Source of the DNA: Candidatus Woesearchaeota archaeon
Lineage (GTDB): Archaea; Nanobdellota; Nanobdellia; Woesearchaeales; ARS49
Length of the DNA: 7,486 bases
Direction of reading: 5' to 3'
Assembly: GCA_016203265.1 (NCBI GenBank)
Contig: JACQNB010000058.1
Location: 1-7,486, forward strand
The position numbers were made by a program, and so were the translations under genes. The notes under the pieces were generated by a model. It made no database searches. It was not told the origin of the DNA and was given only the letters and a program-made list of their open reading frames with translations. This document shows, piece by piece, positions 1 to 6,000 of this stretch. Numbering within the stretch: the first letter of the stretch is position 1; every line of letters begins with the position of its first letter.

Positions 1-113
1 ACGACGGGTATGAGCCGACGCCGGAGGAGGTGGAGGACGTCCTTTTGATCATGAAGGATTGTTGGCATCCGCTCGTTCGCGCGGTTAATGATTTGGTTGA
101 TAGAAGAGTTTAA
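1..113 (+). CDS. C-terminal end of an unrecognised upstream protein (partial)
   Basis: The first full codon is at base 3, and the frame stays open for 36 codons to a TAA at 111-113. The visible tail begins DGYEPTPEEVEDVLLIMKDC and ends in VNDLVDRRV. It reads as amphipathic helix with acidic and hydrophobic alternation typical of real protein. In many archaea the gene before scpA is smc, but this tail does not resemble the SMC ATPase head terminus, so I do not assign it. The stop codon lies inside the TATA box of the following scpA gene. Identity is unknown because the gene starts outside the window. Confidence 0.6.
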   Translation, partial: DGYEPTPEEVEDVLLIMKDCWHPLVRAVNDLVDRRV

Positions 114-116
114 ATA
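109..116 (+). promoter_or_regulatory. TATA box of scpA (leaderless promoter)
   Basis: TTTAAATA is a consensus archaeal TATA element preceded by a purine-rich stretch that could act as BRE. Its centre (112.5) is 25.5 nt before the scpA ATG at 138. Archaeal transcription normally starts about 25 nt downstream of the box, so the mRNA should begin at or next to the start codon. The box contains the stop codon of the previous gene. Confidence 0.8.
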
Positions 117-137
117 ACATTTCGACGGTAAAACCCC

Positions 138-899
138 ATGCACGACCGCGTCTTCCAAATCGTCGTTGAGCAGAACGAGCTCACGTGGAAGCAGATTCTC
201 TACGACTTGATCAAGGCCGAGCAGATGGACCCGTGGGACGTGGATGTCAGCGTCCTGACGCAAAAGTATCTGCAACGCATCCACGAGCTGAAGGAGCACG
301 ACCTGCAAGTGTCCGGCAAGATCATCCTTGCGGCTGCCATGCTGTTGAAGATGAAATCGAAGCGTCTTGTCGGGGAAGACCTGAACGAATTTGATCGGCT
401 CCTCGCGTCAGCAGAAATGACCGAAGACGAGTTTTACCACGAATTGGAGGGTGAACTGCAGAAAGCCAGAATTCTCGCGCCGGAAGAGATGCTGAAGCTC
501 ATCCCGAGAACACCGCAGCCGAGAAAGCGGAAAGTCAGCGTCTTCGATCTCGTTCGCGCGTTGGAAAAGGCGTTGGAAGTCAAGCACCGGAGACTCATCA
601 AGATTGACAGCCCCGAAGGAAGGCTCATCATCCCGCAGAAGAAGATCGACATCACGCTCGCCATCAAGCAGATATACAAGTCCATCCGTGAATGGTTCGT
701 GCTCCATAGAAAACCGAACGTGCAGTTCTCGGAATTGCTTCCGGAACACGCGGACAAGGACGCGAAACTGTACACGTTCGTGCCGTTGCTGCACTTGGGC
801 ACGGAAAGAAAAGTGGATTTGACCCAAAATCAGCCGTTCGATGACTTCTCGATCAGATTAAGAAAAGAAGAGCAGAAGGACAGCACAACGTTTAAATAA
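138..899 (+). CDS. scpA: Segregation and condensation protein A (ScpA, kleisin)
   Basis: ScpA is the kleisin subunit that bridges the two heads of the SMC dimer in the chromosome-organising SMC-ScpAB complex. The family signature is clear near the N-terminus: ILYDLIKAEQMDPWDVDVS (about residues 21-39), then YLQRIHEL and a helix with SGKIILAAAMLLKMKSKRL (about 59-77), which binds the SMC neck. The C-terminal part, with FVPLLHLGTERKVDLTQNQPF, matches the winged-helix domain that binds the other SMC head. At 253 residues it is a normal ScpA length. The ATG at 138 is supported by the TATA box 25.5 nt upstream, giving a leaderless mRNA. No smc or scpB is visible; smc often precedes scpA in archaea, but the upstream fragment here does not look like it. 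The gene ends in TTT AAA TAA, which doubles as the TATA box of the next gene. Confidence 0.93.
   Translation: MHDRVFQIVVEQNELTWKQILYDLIKAEQMDPWDVDVSVLTQKYLQRIHELKEHDLQVSGKIILAAAMLLKMKSKRLVGEDLNEFDRLLASAEMTEDEFYHELEGELQKARILAPEEMLKLIPRTPQPRKRKVSVFDLVRALEKALEVKHRRLIKIDSPEGRLIIPQKKIDITLAIKQIYKSIREWFVLHRKPNVQFSELLPEHADKDAKLYTFVPLLHLGTERKVDLTQNQPFDDFSIRLRKEEQKDSTTFK
891..898 (+). promoter_or_regulatory. TATA box of the 56-residue gene and pfdA-ftsY operon
   Basis: This is a second TTTAAATA, formed by the last two codons and stop of scpA. Its centre (894.5) is 25.5 nt from the ATG at 920, exactly the spacing seen for scpA. This implies a leaderless transcript that carries the small gene, pfdA and probably ftsY. 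Confidence 0.8.
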
Positions 900-919
900 G
901 CTCGAACGCGTAAGGCACT

Positions 920-1090
920 ATGGTCCTCACGAATGATGAAAAGCGCTATCTCGCGATGGTCGTGAAGCGCGAATGGAAGCATCTCGCGTCCGAACGCGGC
1001 CTGCGCGAACCTGATAGTGACCTTTCGTTCCTGTTGACGCAGAAGAAGTATGAGCAGTTCGTGAAGAACTTGCTGAAGAAGCTCACATGA
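920..1090 (+). CDS. Small hypothetical protein (56 residues) heading the prefoldin-FtsY operon
   Basis: The product starts MVLTNDEKRYLAMVVKREWK and ends KKYEQFVKNLLKKLT. It is basic, helical and without cysteines or membrane segments, and is probably cytosolic. I do not recognise the family. Three facts support it as a real gene: a consensus TATA box lies 25.5 nt upstream of its ATG, the same distance as for scpA; its TGA overlaps the pfdA ATG in the sequence ATGA (1087-1090), typical of translational coupling; and without it the transcript would have a 167-nt leader before pfdA, unlike the leaderless style of its neighbours. The position suggests a role related to translation, folding or SRP targeting, but this is inference from context only. 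Confidence 0.75.
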   Translation: MVLTNDEKRYLAMVVKREWKHLASERGLREPDSDLSFLLTQKKYEQFVKNLLKKLT

Positions 1091-1494
1091 CGAAAGAACA
1101 GGAAGCAACCAAGCTCTATCTGGAACTGCAGGCCTTCGGCCAGCAGATGCAGCAGCTCCAGGAACAGCTGCAGCAGCTCGAGCAGCAGGTGGAGAGCGTC
1201 AACGACACGAGCCAGTCGCTTGACGAGCTCGGCACGGTCAAGGATGGCACCGAGATCCTTGTGCCGGTCGCGAACGGCATCTTTGTCAAGGCGCGCATCA
1301 CGAACGCAAACGAACTCTTGGTCAACGTCGGCAGCCATGTGAACGTGCCGAAATCCATCCCGGACGTCAAGCGCCTGATGGACCAGCAGAACGAGGAAGT
1401 GCGGAAACTGCAGGGCCAGCTCGCGGAACAATTGCAGGGGCTCGCGGGACAGGCGCAGAAAAAAGAGCACGAGCTCCACGCGCTGATGAAGTAA
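1087..1494 (+). CDS. pfdA: Prefoldin alpha subunit (GimC alpha)
   Basis: Prefoldin is a hexameric (two alpha, four beta) jellyfish-shaped holdase that takes unfolded nascent chains and hands them to the thermosome. The 135-residue length fits alpha. An N-terminal coiled-coil helix rich in Gln and Leu (about residues 5-45) is followed by the beta-hairpin core with the family motif GTEILVPVANGIFVKARI (about 54-71) and LVNVGSHVNVPKS. A C-terminal coiled-coil helix (about 92-135) returns antiparallel to the first. Its ATG overlaps the TGA of the upstream 56-residue gene, and ftsY starts one base after its own stop. The prefoldin alpha-FtsY neighbourhood is common in archaea and couples nascent-chain handling with membrane targeting. 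Confidence 0.93.
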   Translation: MTKEQEATKLYLELQAFGQQMQQLQEQLQQLEQQVESVNDTSQSLDELGTVKDGTEILVPVANGIFVKARITNANELLVNVGSHVNVPKSIPDVKRLMDQQNEEVRKLQGQLAEQLQGLAGQAQKKEHELHALMK

Positions 1495-1495
1495 G

Positions 1496-3199
1496 ATGTT
1501 TAAATTTCTGAAAGACAAGCTGAAGGGGGCGTTGTCCAGTTTCTCGAAGAAAGTGGATGAGGTCGCGAAGGAAGAGACAGTCGAAGACGTCACGCCCGAA
1601 ACTCCTGCAACGCCAGAAACGTCTTCCGCAACCCCCTCTACGGAAACAGCGTCTTCCGCAGAAACGTCCCCCGCACCAGGAATTGGCGAGCCTGGAGTGG
1701 CTGCAAACGTTGAAGCCGAGCCAGCAAAAAAATCAGTTGAAGAATCAGTCGCAGCTGAATCCGAGGAATCACCGCAAGAAAAGCAAGACGAAGCCAACAT
1801 TCCCGTCCTTCCGCAACCTGAGAAAAAGGGTTTCTTCGCGAGAATAAAAGAAAAATTCACCAAGAAGGAAGAGGTTGTTGAAGAAGCCAAAGAACCAGTT
1901 CCTGAAGTTTCTGAAGAGACCGAAGATGTCGTCATTGAAGATGCAGAAGTGGAAGTCGAAGGCGCGCCATTGCGAAAAGTCAAGATTCACGACCACATCG
2001 ACGACGAACGACCGCACGTGGAACGGTTGTTCGAACCGATAGAACCTGAAACGCCGAGGAAAGAAAAGAAAAAACTCGGCGAACCCGAGGACTTCACGCC
2101 GGACAAAATTCAATCCCGGCTCGAAGATGTCGAAATCGACGAGGAGCACCCGACGCACCACAAGATAGAGAAAAAGGAAACGCCGATCAAGCCAGTCCTG
2201 GTCGCGCAAAAGCCGAGAAAAACAATCACGGTCCCGAAGCCCGTCGTGAGAAAATCGATTGAGGAAATCAAGGAAGAACCCGCAGAGATTGTCACGTCAG
2301 CTCCCGTTGTCGAAAAACCCGAAAAGAAGGGGTTCTTCACGCGCATCAAGGAAGCCATCACGACGAAAAAGCTTTCAGCGCAGCAGTTCGAGGACCTGTT
2401 CTGGGACGTCGAAGTCGCGCTCTTGGAAAACAATGTCGCGGTGGAAGTCATCGAGAAACTGAAGTCAGACCTCAAGGTCGCATTGGTCGACCAGCCGATC
2501 CCTCGCGGCAAGATTGATGAAACAATCCTGGCGACCCTCAAACAATCGCTCGCTGATCTCTTCGCCATCGCACCCATCGATCTCCTGGAAAAAGTAAAGA
2601 CGAAGCAGCCGTTCATCATCTGCCTGGTCGGCATCAACGGCTCCGGAAAGACGACGACCATCGCGAAGCTCACGCACCTGCTCCAACAGCATCAGCACAG
2701 CGTCGTCATCGCCGCGGCCGACACGTTTCGAGCAGCCGCTATTGACCAGCTGCAGCAGCACGCGGACAAGTTGGGCGTGAAGCTCGTGAGGCACGATTAC
2801 GGCTCTGACCCGGCAGCCGTCGCGTTCGACGCCATCAAGCACGCGGAAGCGGCCAAGAAGGACGTCGTCCTCATCGACACCGCCGGCAGGCTCCACAGCA
2901 ACATCAATCTCGTGGACGAAATGAAAAAGATTGTCAGAGTCGCGAAGCCGGACATGATTCTGTTCATCGGCGAAAGCATCACGGGAAATGATTGCGTCGC
3001 GCAGGCGCAGCAGTTCAACGACGCCGTTGGCATCGACGGCATCATCCTCAGCAAGGCAGACATTGATGAGAAAGGAGGAGCCGCCATCAGCGTCAGTTAT
3101 GTCACGAAAAAACCCATTCTCTATCTTGGCACCGGACAGACGTATGATGACCTCAAGGTGTTCGACGCGAATCTGTTGATTGAGAGTTTGGGATTGTAG
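1496..3199 (+). CDS. ftsY: Signal recognition particle receptor FtsY with long acidic N-terminal extension
   Basis: FtsY is the membrane-associated SRP-type GTPase that docks with SRP54-ribosome complexes. The NG domain occupies roughly residues 277-567. Visible GTPase motifs are G1 GINGSGKTTT (379-388), DTFRAAA (409-415), G3 DTAGR (461-465), G4 SKAD (519-522, where TKxD is usual) and the closing motif GTGQTYDDL (545-553). The N-terminal 276 residues are a charged, low-complexity acidic and Pro/Thr/Ser-rich A-domain, so at 567 residues the protein is much longer than the usual 300-400 for archaeal FtsY. Basic amphipathic helices resembling membrane-targeting sequences occur at 1-20, 110-123 and 277-290; the last two share KKGFF-x-RIKE. 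The start at 1496 is one base after the pfdA stop and begins with an amphipathic MFKFLKDKLK helix. A T-rich stretch follows the stop. Confidence 0.95.
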   Translation: MFKFLKDKLKGALSSFSKKVDEVAKEETVEDVTPETPATPETSSATPSTETASSAETSPAPGIGEPGVAANVEAEPAKKSVEESVAAESEESPQEKQDEANIPVLPQPEKKGFFARIKEKFTKKEEVVEEAKEPVPEVSEETEDVVIEDAEVEVEGAPLRKVKIHDHIDDERPHVERLFEPIEPETPRKEKKKLGEPEDFTPDKIQSRLEDVEIDEEHPTHHKIEKKETPIKPVLVAQKPRKTITVPKPVVRKSIEEIKEEPAEIVTSAPVVEKPEKKGFFTRIKEAITTKKLSAQQFEDLFWDVEVALLENNVAVEVIEKLKSDLKVALVDQPIPRGKIDETILATLKQSLADLFAIAPIDLLEKVKTKQPFIICLVGINGSGKTTTIAKLTHLLQQHQHSVVIAAADTFRAAAIDQLQQHADKLGVKLVRHDYGSDPAAVAFDAIKHAEAAKKDVVLIDTAGRLHSNINLVDEMKKIVRVAKPDMILFIGESITGNDCVAQAQQFNDAVGIDGIILSKADIDEKGGAAISVSYVTKKPILYLGTGQTYDDLKVFDANLLIESLGL

Positions 3200-3200
3200 G

Positions 3201-3218
3201 TGTTTTGATTCTGTTGTT
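3201..3218 (+). terminator. Possible T-rich terminator after ftsY
   Basis: Immediately after the ftsY stop the plus strand reads TGTTTTGATTCTGTTGTT, which is strongly T-enriched, as is usual for factor-independent archaeal termination. There is no hairpin. The support is composition and position only. Confidence 0.3.
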
Positions 3219-3289
3219 CAATGGGTCTGGACCATGTGAGAAAGTGAACCTCTAACCGCAAGATAGTAGCAAAGCTAATATGCTTATTC

Positions 3290-4106
3290 TTGTTTGATTA
3301 TTGTGTGTTGCACACCTATCGCACGACAGGCCCTGGCAAAGAATACCATGCACTTGATCTTAAATTGCTGTATCCTGAAAAAGAGAACCGTGTTTCTTTT
3401 GAACAACGTTGGAAGCTTTTCCACGCTTCGCACCCCGATAATGCGCAGGTGTTCAGAAAAACAAATGATAGTTTAGGTTATATCTCGGAAAACATTATTC
3501 CAGCGCAAGCGGATTCTCGCGTTCCCGCATTACTTCTGTTTGGCAATCCTGCTCCTCAGTCTGCACTTGCAGGAATGTTCTTCTCATATGAAGGCGCCGG
3601 CAGAGAACATCGCGTATGGAAAATCTTCAGAGAAACACAATTTCTTCATTTTGACGAGCTTCCTGAAGCGCGCTCACAAGTCAACGTTTCCATGAGAAAA
3701 AAACCTGCTCGATTTGAGCTATCATTCCCCATACCGTATCGGTATGAGTGTTTATTTCTCCATGCCAAGCAGCGCAAGCGATCCCGTCTGGTCGGGAGTT
3801 GCAGGATTGCGCCGTCTTTTTGGCAAGCAGGCATTAGTCCGCATCGAGGCAGAGGAACAAAAACGAATTCAACAAGTCATAAACAAATTTGTCAATAAGA
3901 ACGGCAAAATTTTCGTTTTCCAAAAAGATGCATACGAAGGACTTCGAAGTGACAATTCTGAACCGTATTCCCTCAAAAAAGTCATAACGGAAGGTCTTCA
4001 CGGCACGTACAAACACGCAAACCTCCCGCTCATCTGTATCCCTCCAACAAGACTCCTCCTCGGACACAAAGCACTTGAGCGATTTCGCAAGGAAACGAAT
4101 CCATAA
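3290..4106 (+). pseudogene. Frameshifted uracil-DNA glycosylase-like protein
   Basis: Two overlapping frames together make one coherent protein. The first (from about 3290) contains ALLLFGNPAPQSALAGMFFS followed by EGAGREHRVWKIF. This resembles the active-site loop (GxNPxP...S) and FW segment of uracil-DNA glycosylase superfamily proteins, which remove damaged bases. It then degenerates into Arg-rich sequence. The second frame continues as SYHSPYRIGMSVYFSMPSS, SGVAGLRRLFGKQAL, IFVFQKDAYEGL and LICIPPTRLLLGHK, and stops at 4106. The frame change must follow the TGA at 3693-3695, and the A7 run at 3697-3703 is the obvious site: with six A the protein reads 271 residues without a break. The start is unclear, since no in-frame ATG exists; TTG 3290 or GTG 3305 are candidates, the latter about 26 nt from a weak CTAATATG box. 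The family call is from motif memory and is tentative. It may be decayed, a sequencing error, or expressed by slippage. Confidence 0.55.
3697..3703 (+). other. A7 homopolymer at the frame change
   Basis: Seven A residues follow ATGAG. The upstream frame encodes VSM then RKKPARFE; removing one A gives RKNLLDLSYHSPYRIGMSVY, which runs straight into the downstream conserved frame. Homopolymers of this length are sites for sequencing error, mutation and polymerase slippage. Another A7 run, at 1726-1732 in ftsY, leaves that frame intact. Confidence 0.7.
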
Positions 4107-4145
4107 CAGTCATCTCACCATCTCCGCATCTGTTTAAACTTACAA

Positions 4146-4385
4146 TCATTTCTTTCGTCTCACCACTACATAATAAATCAGCGCTCCGAGCGCATGCAAA
4201 AACACCATTACGAGCACCCATGCGATCTTTTCGCCATCGGGGAGTTTGCGCCGGACGCAGTCGACGAGCATCGCAATCCAGAAGATGAACCCGAGCACGG
4301 CCGCAACCAGCATCAAGACACCCAAGAACAAAATCAAGAGGTTCATCCACGCGAATCCCATCAACAACCCGTCAAGTCCGCTCAT
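4146..4385 (-). CDS. Small two-helix membrane protein, PLDc_N-like (paralogue 2)
   Basis: This 79-residue product starts MSGLDGLLMGFAWMN. The frame is open further upstream, but this ATG overlaps the TGA of the previous gene as ATGA, and an AAGGA ribosome-binding-like site precedes it on the minus strand, so it is the likely start. There is a hydrophobic N-terminal segment (about residues 12-43), a short basic polar loop (RRKLPDGEK), a second helix (about 54-74) and a basic tail RRKK. The pattern FW-x2-ML-x-DCV-x-RK, then WVL-x2-VFLH and GAL-x-YY, fits the PLDc_N (phospholipase D nuclease N-terminal) membrane domain, found alone in many small proteins of unknown function. About half of its last 45 residues are identical to the upstream paralogue. 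It is the last gene of the operon. Function is unknown. Confidence 0.82.
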   Translation of the reverse strand: MSGLDGLLMGFAWMNLLILFLGVLMLVAAVLGFIFWIAMLVDCVRRKLPDGEKIAWVLVMVFLHALGALIYYVVVRRKK

Positions 4386-4627
4386 CGTTTCCTTTTGATC
4401 GCGAAATAATACACGAGCGCGCCGATCCAGTGCAGGAACACGATAATCAAAACCCAAATGACGCGGTCGTTGTCCTTCTTGAATTTGCGCTGCACGCAAT
4501 CAATCAGCATCCACACCCAGAACACGGTGCCAATAGTCAGGAACAGGAACACGACGCCCATCATGACGAACGGAAGGAAGGCGAAGAACACCGGGAACGC
4601 GACCCACAGGCCCTCAAGCAAGCTCAT
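4382..4627 (-). CDS. Small two-helix membrane protein, PLDc_N-like (paralogue 1)
   Basis: This 81-residue product starts MSLLEGLWVAFPVFF. The long hydrophobic N-terminal part (about residues 8-45) may hold one or two passes and ends in FWVWMLIDCVQRK. A charged loop FKKDNDR follows, then a helix (about 56-75) with WVLIIVFLHWIGALVYYFAI and a basic tail KRKR. The fold pattern is that of the PLDc_N membrane domain without any phospholipase catalytic part (no HKD motif). Its ATG overlaps the stop of the 458-residue gene (ATGA, 4624-4627), preceded by GAGGG on the minus strand. Its stop in turn overlaps the start of paralogue 2. The pair probably arose by tandem duplication and may form hetero-oligomers or a membrane anchor for the secreted partner. 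That role is inference. Confidence 0.85.
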   Translation of the reverse strand: MSLLEGLWVAFPVFFAFLPFVMMGVVFLFLTIGTVFWVWMLIDCVQRKFKKDNDRVIWVLIIVFLHWIGALVYYFAIKRKR

Positions 4628-6000
4628 GGTCCCTCGGGTTCTGCATCAAACTCGTCCGTCAGGACTGTTGTCGGCAGTTCGCCAAGCGCCGTCGTCACGG
4701 CCTCGCCTATCTTGCCAAAATCAGGAATGTCTAGGAACGGCAACGCCGCGTTCACTCCAGCAAGGATTTTTCCGTCGCGGCTGATGCCCGGGTCTGCCAT
4801 GAGCGAAGGCAACGATGCGATGCTTGCGGCATCTCCCAACGGCGTGAACGCCCAGGGCCCGAGCGAAGCACTCAGTTTCTCGTGGAACGGCTTGTTTGAG
4901 TTCCAGACGCCTTCGATGCCGCCTTCGTCGCGCAATCCCTTGGCCGTGACCTGTTCCCAGAGTGATTTGGCGACGACGGACGTGATGATTTTGCTCTTGT
5001 CATACGTGTACTTCCAGGAGTTCAGGTAGGCGTCGCGCGCGTCGTTCTCGGCGTCCATGCGCACGATCTCGCGGCGCAGCTGCTCGTATTCTTCCGCGAT
5101 GGCTGCTTCCTTCGACCGTTCCCGGCTCATTTCAGCGATGACGTCGATCTGCCAGCTTTCTTGCGCGTTCTTGTAGAACTCGGACACGGGACCAGGACTT
5201 GAACGAACTACTTTGCGGAGCGCGTCGATGTTCGCCTGCGCAAGCATGATTTGGCTGTAGTGGCCGCTCAATGCGTCCTTGTTCTCTTGGATGAGGTCGA
5301 ATTCACCGGGCGTAAGACGGTGGACGAGCCGGTGCAGTTCTGCCGAGCTCTGGACTCCGGAAAGGTGGTTCTGCAGTTCCGCGAGCGTCCTATCTTGTGC
5401 CGCTATGGTGCAATCTGCCACGATGCCATCAGGATGTGAGCAGCCCTTGTAGAATTTGCCCGGGGCGTATTCGACCTTGGTGCAATCGATGTCCTTCAGC
5501 ACTGGCGGCGCGTCGCTGCTTGTGCATTGATACGTACGAAGCGTGAAGCTGTTTTTGCAGTCGGAGCGGTATTCTTCATCGCCGTATTTCGCCAATGTGT
5601 CAGTAATCTGCCGGCATTCTTTCTCTTCTTCTTTTTGTGTTACGACAACAGGAGTTCCGGCAACGATGCTTTCGATGGATGGCGCGTTCGCGACGCATGC
5701 TTCGCCGCGCTTGTCGAGGACATCGATGCACGCGTAATATTCCTCCTCGCCACGGTCATTCGGGCACAAGGGTTTATTCCATTTACACTGCATCATCAAG
5801 CAAAACTGATATCCCTCGCTGAACCATAGGTATTGATCCGGCCCCTCCTCGCCTTGCATGAACGGGGATTCAATAAGGTCTTGGCGTACCTTATCGACGC
5901 ATTCCTGCACGCGCGCGGGCATTTCAGGGTCATCAGGAACGTAGAGCGCGGTAACCGTGCTCGCGAAAAGCAAGAAGATGATGAACAGCACGATTTTCAT
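4624..6000 (-). CDS. Secreted protein with 12-cysteine N-terminal region and coiled coil (unknown)
   Basis: I do not recognise this 458-residue protein. It begins with a clear Sec-type signal peptide (MKIVLFIIFLLFASTVTA, likely cut after Ala18). Residues 34-197 contain all 12 cysteines (34, 67, 72, 79, 91, 102, 129, 148, 159, 173, 187, 197), an even number suggesting up to six disulfides in an extracellular domain. From about 200 to 340 it is charged and helical, with coiled-coil character near 283-330. A C-terminal region (about 380-440) is rich in Gly, Ala and Leu with TPLGDAASIASLPSLMADPG and ALPFLDIPDFGKIGEA, faintly like the linker regions of secreted polymorphic toxins. No catalytic domain or strong membrane segment is seen after the signal peptide. 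The start overlaps the lipoprotein stop (ATGA, 5997-6000), with a GGAGAG ribosome-binding site 6 nt upstream on the minus strand. Confidence 0.85.
   Translation of the reverse strand: MKIVLFIIFLLFASTVTALYVPDDPEMPARVQECVDKVRQDLIESPFMQGEEGPDQYLWFSEGYQFCLMMQCKWNKPLCPNDRGEEEYYACIDVLDKRGEACVANAPSIESIVAGTPVVVTQKEEEKECRQITDTLAKYGDEEYRSDCKNSFTLRTYQCTSSDAPPVLKDIDCTKVEYAPGKFYKGCSHPDGIVADCTIAAQDRTLAELQNHLSGVQSSAELHRLVHRLTPGEFDLIQENKDALSGHYSQIMLAQANIDALRKVVRSSPGPVSEFYKNAQESWQIDVIAEMSRERSKEAAIAEEYEQLRREIVRMDAENDARDAYLNSWKYTYDKSKIITSVVAKSLWEQVTAKGLRDEGGIEGVWNSNKPFHEKLSASLGPWAFTPLGDAASIASLPSLMADPGISRDGKILAGVNAALPFLDIPDFGKIGEAVTTALGELPTTVLTDEFDAEPEGP

Noticed and set aside
1499..1506. TTTAAATT just inside ftsY as a possible internal promoter
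   Set aside because: No usable start codon lies about 25 nt from its centre, and the bases encode the amphipathic FKFL start of FtsY, which explains them.
946..1983. 345-codon open frame on the minus strand across the small gene, pfdA and ftsY
   Set aside because: Its translation is Ser/Thr/Phe-rich low complexity that mirrors the acidic Glu codons of ftsY, it has no promoter, and it is antisense to well-recognised genes.
3221..3247. Eight-codon open frame MGLDHVRK after ftsY
   Set aside because: It is too short, with no promoter and no ribosome-binding site.
4132..4139. Palindrome GTTTAAAC between the convergent genes
   Set aside because: There is no gene start at TATA spacing on either strand, and a single 8-bp palindrome in AT-rich spacer needs no special explanation.
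4430..5029. 199-codon open frame on the plus strand opposite the PLDc_N-like and Cys-rich genes
   Set aside because: It is His/Gln/Glu-rich shadow of hydrophobic helices on the other strand, with no promoter or conserved motif.
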